From assembly GCA_002338525.1 (NCBI GenBank), contig DDIM01000004.1, positions 1-64,000 of the forward strand: a stretch of 64,000 bases of DNA, given 5' to 3'. Source of the DNA: Micavibrio sp. UBA1850 (GTDB lineage Bacteria; Pseudomonadota; Alphaproteobacteria; Micavibrionales; Micavibrionaceae). Shown in pieces: positions 58,734-64,000 of this stretch. Every line of letters starts with the position of its first letter. The stretch's first letter is position 1. Below the pieces are notes generated by a model. The model had not been told where the DNA came from, searched no databases, and worked only from the letters and a program-made list of their open reading frames with translations. The translations under genes and the position numbers were made by a program.

Positions 58734-59441
58734 TTACGCGTCTATCCGCGCGCCGTTTTGCGTTTGCGTGGGAAGCGCCAGATCAACAAAAACATCTGTA
58801 ATGTCATCTGGGTGAGGTAATTTTGAACCATCTTCACCCGGATAGGCTTGCGCCCGCATGTCTGTGCGCACACGGCCCGGGTCAACAATATTAACCCGAA
58901 CATTGGTCGGCTCGCATTCACATGCATATGTGTGTGCCACAGATTCAATGGCCGCCTTACTAGCGCTGTACGCCCCCCAGTAACTACGTGGGTTGGGAAC
59001 CACACCAGAGCTCAAAAATATCACACGCCCTGCATCAGAGGCCCGCAACAGCGGATCAAGAGAGCGTATCATTTGAACATTCGCGCTGACATTGACTGTC
59101 ATCACCTCATGCCATTCTTTCATTGGTGTTTGCGCCAAAGGGCGCAACGTGCCCAAGATACCTGCATTGGCGACAAAAATATCAAGACCGCCGAATTTTT
59201 CAAAAATAGTGGGGCCAATCGTCGACAGCGCATCTATATCTTTAAGGTCAACAGGCATAATCGTTGCCTTTCCACCATCAGCAACAATGTGGTCATGCAC
59301 ATCTTGTAGTGCACCGACTGTGCGTCCCAATAACAAAACATGCGCCCCTTCGCGCCCATATGCCTTTGCAATAGAGGCACCAATACCACGAGATGCACCT
59401 GTAACAAGTGCAATTTTATCTTTCAAAGATTGTGAGCTCAT
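58734..59441 (-). CDS. Short-chain dehydrogenase/reductase
   Basis: The protein has 235 residues. TGASRGIG binds NAD(P); NAGILG; catalytic S (SSGVV) and Y-x3-K (YSASKAA). The substrate is unknown. It lies downstream of purF on the same strand and may be cotranscribed. Confidence 0.9.
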   Translation of the reverse strand: MSSQSLKDKIALVTGASRGIGASIAKAYGREGAHVLLLGRTVGALQDVHDHIVADGGKATIMPVDLKDIDALSTIGPTIFEKFGGLDIFVANAGILGTLRPLAQTPMKEWHEVMTVNVSANVQMIRSLDPLLRASDAGRVIFLSSGVVPNPRSYWGAYSASKAAIESVAHTYACECEPTNVRVNIVDPGRVRTDMRAQAYPGEDGSKLPHPDDITDVFVDLALPTQTQNGARIDA

Positions 59442-59482
59442 AGATGATTTATCCCAGAATAGTTGCTAAATTATTTTTTGAA

Positions 59483-60958
59483 TTATCCTCGACGTTCGCG
59501 AAGCTTTGTCACATCCACGCCCGTCATTTTATTATTATGGTCAACAAGCTCGACAGGGTACTCACCCGTAAAACACGCATCTTCATATTGAGGCTGTTCG
59601 TTATTACGCCCGTCCTCGCCCAGCGCGCGGTACAGCCCATCAATTGATATATATGCAAGTGAGTCAGCCTTGATAAACTCACAAATCTCTTCAACTGATT
59701 TATTGTGTGCCAATAACTCCTGCGTCGTCGGCGTATCAATTCCATAAAAGCTGCTAAAACGAATGGGCGGTGAAGAAATACGCATATGTACTTCCTTAGC
59801 CCCAGCGTTTCTTACCATCTCGACAATTTTTTTAGATGTTGTTCCCCGCACGATTGAATCATCAATAAGAACGACGGATTTACCTTCGATAAATTTACGG
59901 TTGGTATTGTGCTTAAGCTTTACGCCTAAATGACGAATTTGATCGGTTGGTTCAATAAATGTACGTCCCACATAATGGTTACGAATAATCCCAAGATCAA
60001 ATGGCTTACCGCACTGCTCGGCATAACCGATCGCAGCCGGCACGCCACTATCTGGCACAGGAACAACAATATCCGCATTGACAACATTGGCCTCTTTCGC
60101 CAGTTCCGCACCAATATTTTTACGAACTTCATAAACAGAATGCCCACCCATCACGCTATCTGGACGGGAAAAATAAACATATTCAAAAATACACGGACGC
60201 GCAGGACGCGCTTCAAATGGTGTGCGGGTTTGAATACCCTCTTGGCTGATGATGACCATTTCGCCTGGCTCGATCTCACGAACAAATTCAGCCCCGATTA
60301 TATCAAACGCACAAGTCTCAGACGCCAAGAAATATGCTTCTCCCAAACGTCCCAACGACATCGGGCGAATGCCATACGGATCACGTACACCAATGAGGAT
60401 GTTATTGGTGTTTACAACTAACGCGTACCCGCCCTTTATATGGGACACTGCATCGGTGATTTTATCTTCGATAGATGTTTGTTGCGAAACCGCGACAAGA
60501 TGAACAATAACCTCCGTGTCACTCGTCGATTGAAAGATAGAGCCTCGTTGCACCAATTGATTGCGCAGCTCGTGCGCATTGGTCAAGTTTCCATTATGCG
60601 CTAACGCAAATCCGCCAAAGTTCAAATCCGCATAAAGGGGCTGAACATTACGTAACATGGGCTCACCAGATGTAGAGTATCGGTTATGGCCGATGGCAAC
60701 ACGCCCGCGTAAACGGTTCATAACTGATGCTTTTCCAAAAACCTTATCAACTAAGCCCAGCGCGCGATGCTGATAAAAGTGATCACCATCATGTGATACA
60801 ATACCGGCTGCTTCTTGCCCCCGATGTTGTAGGGCATGAAGCCCTAACGCGGTCAATGCGGCTGCGTCATCATGACCAAACGCACCAAATATTCCGCACT
60901 CTTCATGTAGTTTATCATCGTGAATATCTTCGGGAAGGGAAAGACCACTTAAACTCAT
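59483..60958 (-). CDS. purF: Amidophosphoribosyltransferase
   Basis: The protein has 491 residues and commits PRPP to purine synthesis. A ~20-residue propeptide precedes the glutaminase nucleophile C21 (EECGIFG). The PRTase domain has the PRPP loop VVLIDDSIVRGTTSKK. Its start overlaps the cvpA stop (ATGA), a conserved pairing. Confidence 0.96.
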   Translation of the reverse strand: MSLSGLSLPEDIHDDKLHEECGIFGAFGHDDAAALTALGLHALQHRGQEAAGIVSHDGDHFYQHRALGLVDKVFGKASVMNRLRGRVAIGHNRYSTSGEPMLRNVQPLYADLNFGGFALAHNGNLTNAHELRNQLVQRGSIFQSTSDTEVIVHLVAVSQQTSIEDKITDAVSHIKGGYALVVNTNNILIGVRDPYGIRPMSLGRLGEAYFLASETCAFDIIGAEFVREIEPGEMVIISQEGIQTRTPFEARPARPCIFEYVYFSRPDSVMGGHSVYEVRKNIGAELAKEANVVNADIVVPVPDSGVPAAIGYAEQCGKPFDLGIIRNHYVGRTFIEPTDQIRHLGVKLKHNTNRKFIEGKSVVLIDDSIVRGTTSKKIVEMVRNAGAKEVHMRISSPPIRFSSFYGIDTPTTQELLAHNKSVEEICEFIKADSLAYISIDGLYRALGEDGRNNEQPQYEDACFTGEYPVELVDHNNKMTGVDVTKLRERRG

Positions 60959-61707
60959 TGATTGTAACTTTCTGTATTGGGTGTAACCGCATTATCTAGA
61001 TTTTCGTCAATCAACTGGTCTAGTCCACGACGCTGTTGTTTTTCATACCCATCACTGTTTTCATCATCAATATCATATTGGTTTTTGATCTCAGACGCCT
61101 CGTCTTCAAGCCCCTCACGATCAGATTTTAAAACATCCATATTTTCAAGCAGCTCTCTGGTTGACTCTGCATCTACAGACTCAGTTTCTGGCAAGAACGT
61201 CGCCAGCCACGCTGAAGTTGTCTCTAGATAAAAGATCATGTGAGAGCCTTCAAACCATGTTTCCTTCTTGTCTTCGGGCGCCATCAGATGCACAGGTAAA
61301 TATAAAACACCTAGCAACAACACACCTCGTAAAAGCCCAAAAACTAGGCCCAGTGTTCGGTCAATTGGCCCCAAACCTGCCGATGACACGGCCTTACTCA
61401 AAAAATGAGAAATGATGTTTAAGATAATTACAAAAACAATTAAAACGAGCGCATAGGCAAGAACCTTGGCCAGCAGATCATAAGGAACAACGCCAAAGAG
61501 CTTTTCAGGCTCCACGCCCTCTTGAACGCCAAGCCATCCTTCCATGACGGGGACAAACGTGTCTCCAAAAAAGAAGGCCATCGCCAAACCACCGATGATA
61601 CCTAATATTGTAAGAACCTCTTTGATCAGTCCGCGAAAGAGCGCTACACCAGCCGAAATGACAAGAACAGCAACCACAACGATATCGGTAATAAGGGCTA
61701 TATCCAT
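60955..61707 (-). CDS. cvpA: CvpA family inner-membrane protein
   Basis: The protein has 250 residues. Four hydrophobic segments in the first ~165 residues match CvpA (LITDIVVVAVLVISAGVALFRGL, GPIDRTLGLVFGLLRGVLL). An acidic, charged C-terminal tail follows. It is linked to envelope integrity and, by position, to purF. I use ATG 61707 (MDIALITD); the frame extends 23 codons upstream. Confidence 0.9.
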   Translation of the reverse strand: MDIALITDIVVVAVLVISAGVALFRGLIKEVLTILGIIGGLAMAFFFGDTFVPVMEGWLGVQEGVEPEKLFGVVPYDLLAKVLAYALVLIVFVIILNIISHFLSKAVSSAGLGPIDRTLGLVFGLLRGVLLLGVLYLPVHLMAPEDKKETWFEGSHMIFYLETTSAWLATFLPETESVDAESTRELLENMDVLKSDREGLEDEASEIKNQYDIDDENSDGYEKQQRRGLDQLIDENLDNAVTPNTESYNQ

Positions 61708-61830
61708 AGTAAGAAACTCTTTCACAGTTGCAATTCGAAGAGTCCATTTTTTAGCGGTTCCCCATTGATAAATCAAGAGAAAGATTTATGCTGTGCCATA
61801 TCATAACGCCTTCAAACCGACAGGTCACCA

Positions 61831-63777
61831 ATGTCAAAATACAATAAAATAACGCCTGAAAAATCATTTGTTGAACAAGCCAATATAACAGCTGAAAAAT
61901 ACGAGGCGATGTATGCCGGCTCTATCAATCAGCCTGAAATTTTTTGGGCCGTACAATCCAAACGTCTTGACTGGTTCAAGCGCCCAACAATCATTAAAAA
62001 TGCTTCATTTGAAGGCGATGTGTCCATTAAGTGGTATGAAGATGGCAAATTAAACGCATGTTACAACTGTGTTGATCGCCACCTTGAACATAACGGAGAC
62101 AAAACGGCCTTTATTTTTGAAAAAGACGAGCCCGACCAATTTGAAACAATCACATACGCCCAAGCCCATGAACAAATCTGCAAGCTTGCCAACGTCTTAA
62201 AATCCCGCGGTGTCAAAAAAGGGGATCGTGTGACAATATACATGCCCATGTGCCCTGAGGCCGCATATGCCATGCTTGCTTGCGCGCGCATTGGGGCGGT
62301 TCACTCTGTCGTATTTGGAGGATTTTCACCGGCCTCTCTTGAAGACCGCATAAAAGACTGCGAATCTGACGTTGTGATCACCGCAAATATCGGAAAGCGT
62401 GGGGGGAAAACAATCCCGCTCAAATCAAATACAGACGAGGCGATTAAGGACTGCGATAATGTGCATAGCGTCATTGTCTTTGAACATACCAAAAACATCG
62501 ACACCAATATGGTCACTGATCGCGATATATGGTGGCACGAGGCCACGGAAAACAGCTCAATCGACTGCCCATGCGAAGAAATGGGCGCGGAAGATCCTTT
62601 ATTTATTTTATACACATCTGGCTCAACTGGAAAACCTAAAGGCGTGCTTCATACAACGGGTGGCTACATGGTTTATGCCTCTCTTACACACGAATGTACA
62701 TTTGATCATAAAGCAGACGATATATACTGGTGTACCGCCGATGTTGGGTGGATCACCGGTCACTCTTATATCGTTTATGGCCCAATGGCCAACGCCGCAA
62801 CGCAAGTCATATTCGAAGGCATTCCAACCTATCCAGATGTCTCGAGATTTTGGCGCATCGTCGAAACACACAAAGTCACAAGCTTTTACACTGCACCAAC
62901 CGCACTCCGTGCGCTATTAAAAGAAGGAAACGATCATGTCACAAAAACAGATCGCAGCAGCCTTCGCGTCCTTGGCACAGTTGGCGAGCCTATCAATCAG
63001 GAAGCATGGGAATGGTACTACGAAATAGTTGGCGATAAAAATTGCCCCATCGCAGACACATGGTGGCAAACGGAAACAGGCGGACATATGATGACCCCTA
63101 TGCCAGGCGCACACGATCTAAAGCCTGGCGCTGCAACCGCCCCCTTCTTTGGTGTTAACCCCATCCTCGTCGAGCCTGAAACAGGCAAAGAAGTCACGGG
63201 AAATAACGTCTCAGGCGCGCTTTGTATTGCCGATAGTTGGCCGGGTCAGATGCGCACTGTATACGGAGATCATCAGCGCTTCATAGACACTTATTTCTCA
63301 ACATATAAAGGCAAATATTTTTCCGGTGACGGCGCACGTCGTGATGAAGACGGTGACTATTGGATCACCGGTCGCATGGATGATGTGCTCAATGTTTCAG
63401 GACATCGCCTTGGCACAGCTGAAATTGAAAACGCAATTAACGAGCATGAACATGTTGCAGAAAGCGCCATCGTTGGCATACCTCACGATATAAAAGGCCA
63501 AGGTATTTACGCCTTTATAACACTCAATACAGGACAAACCCCTAGCCCAGAACTTGAAAAAGAAATCATTGCACTTGTTCGCAAAATTATAGGTCCCATT
63601 GCCGGAATTGATCATATTCAATTTGCACCGGCGCTTCCCAAAACCAGATCGGGAAAAATCATGCGCCGCATTTTAAGAAAAATTGCCGTCGGTGAATTTG
63701 AAAATATTGGAGACACATCAACACTTGCCGATCCAGATGTTGTCAAAAATCTTATAGATAATAAGAGAGAATATTAA
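61831..63777 (+). CDS. acs: Acetyl-CoA synthetase
   Basis: The protein has 648 residues, the normal length. It is an ANL adenylating enzyme that makes acetyl-CoA from acetate, ATP and CoA. The motifs are [14 protein letters not shown] (AMP loop), [10 protein letters not shown], and the catalytic, acetylatable lysine in [10 protein letters not shown]. It is divergent from cvpA. The stop overlaps the next minus-strand stop. Confidence 0.96.
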   Translation: MSKYNKITPEKSFVEQANITAEKYEAMYAGSINQPEIFWAVQSKRLDWFKRPTIIKNASFEGDVSIKWYEDGKLNACYNCVDRHLEHNGDKTAFIFEKDEPDQFETITYAQAHEQICKLANVLKSRGVKKGDRVTIYMPMCPEAAYAMLACARIGAVHSVVFGGFSPASLEDRIKDCESDVVITANIGKRGGKTIPLKSNTDEAIKDCDNVHSVIVFEHTKNIDTNMVTDRDIWWHEATENSSIDCPCEEMGAEDPLFILYTSGSTGKPKGVLHTTGGYMVYASLTHECTFDHKADDIYWCTADVGWITGHSYIVYGPMANAATQVIFEGIPTYPDVSRFWRIVETHKVTSFYTAPTALRALLKEGNDHVTKTDRSSLRVLGTVGEPINQEAWEWYYEIVGDKNCPIADTWWQTETGGHMMTPMPGAHDLKPGAATAPFFGVNPILVEPETGKEVTGNNVSGALCIADSWPGQMRTVYGDHQRFIDTYFSTYKGKYFSGDGARRDEDGDYWITGRMDDVLNVSGHRLGTAEIENAINEHEHVAESAIVGIPHDIKGQGIYAFITLNTGQTPSPELEKEIIALVRKIIGPIAGIDHIQFAPALPKTRSGKIMRRILRKIAVGEFENIGDTSTLADPDVVKNLIDNKREY

Positions 63778-64000
63778 GCAGCGTGAGAAAAGCTATATTG
63801 TAGGCGGTTACGCGCAGACAGGCTTTTTTCGGCCCATTGTTTGCTCATCCACATCCATAAGAAGAACGCCAAAACATCCGTTTCATGATCTTTTTTGTCG
63901 CGTGCCTCTAGGCGCTGATCAATTTTTTCACGTGCGAGAAAATCATTTTCACGTTTTTGCTTGTTACTCTTAGATTTCACAAGACCCGCGCGCTCTTCCT
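63774..64000 (-). CDS. Unknown protein, C-terminal part (runs off right edge)
   Basis: The frame is open to the window edge; at least 75 codons are visible. The visible part is strongly charged ([25 protein letters not shown]) and then Trp/aromatic-rich ([21 protein letters not shown]). A GTG at 63980 could start a 68-residue protein, but the frame continues without a stop. No family is recognised. It is convergent with acs. Confidence 0.5.
   Translation of the reverse strand, partial: EERAGLVKSKSNKQKRENDFLAREKIDQRLEARDKKDHETDVLAFFLWMWMSKQWAEKSLSARNRLQYSFSHAA

Overview
The window reads as chromosomal DNA of an alphaproteobacterium with an LPS outer membrane and moderate-to-low GC. I infer this from lpxC-bamD-recN-ligA, nrdR-ribE-nusB, clpS-clpA, a DUF2794-type protein and the yfgM-bamB-der block. 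Genus cannot be read from the sequence. Most of the window is ordinary core genome. Three parts are accessory in character: two very large repeat proteins (1-10619), an envelope-polysaccharide block (39.5-51.4 kb) and an AT-rich integrated island (23946-32436).

Layout. 1-3337 (-) is the N-terminal part of a giant VCBS/cadherin-like adhesin that runs off the left edge. A receiver-only response regulator and an unknown partner follow (3751-4758, +). Then come serA and a glutathione S-transferase (-), and an 1118-residue RTX protein with two LamG-like domains and a type I secretion tail (7263-10619, -). tRNA-Gly(TCC), clpA and clpS are on the minus strand. A plus-strand run follows: a D-Ala-D-Ala carboxypeptidase with a SPOR domain, an unknown membrane-anchored protein, rpiB, glyA, nrdR, ribE, nusB and a FliL-like protein ending at a strong terminator. 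Two GNAT acetyltransferases, tRNA-Gly(GCC), an unknown Asn-tract protein and a ZntB/CorA transporter complete the left half.

Island. A 26-bp exact direct repeat of the 3' end of tRNA-Met lies at 23946-23971 and 32411-32436 and brackets about 8.5 kb of AT-rich DNA. A tyrosine recombinase lies next to the intact tRNA. The cargo is a SIR2-STAND NTPase (a domain pair known from anti-phage NADase systems), an excisionase-like HTH protein, a P-loop replication-type ATPase, a lipoprotein, an XRE regulator with a 40-residue partner, and a GIY-YIG protein. No virion or conjugation genes are visible. It is best read as a small integrative or satellite-like element carrying a defence gene, and it is the strongest candidate here for a new system.

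Right half. lpxC, bamD, a NUDIX hydrolase, recN and ligA (+) are followed by the polysaccharide block. That block holds a sugar-nucleotide epimerase-like protein, GT4 glycosyltransferases, an AMIN-like lipoprotein, an O-antigen polymerase/ligase-like membrane protein, a Wzz-like protein and two GT2 enzymes. It is interrupted by a rhomboid protease with a dicarboxylate symporter and by several small secreted or unknown proteins. The window ends with a YfgM-like protein, bamB, der, dapA, a LysR regulator divergent from a pirin and an FMN reductase, an SDR, purF, cvpA, acs and a partial gene at the right edge. Starts were chosen from ribosome-binding sites and family N-termini. GC statements are by eye.
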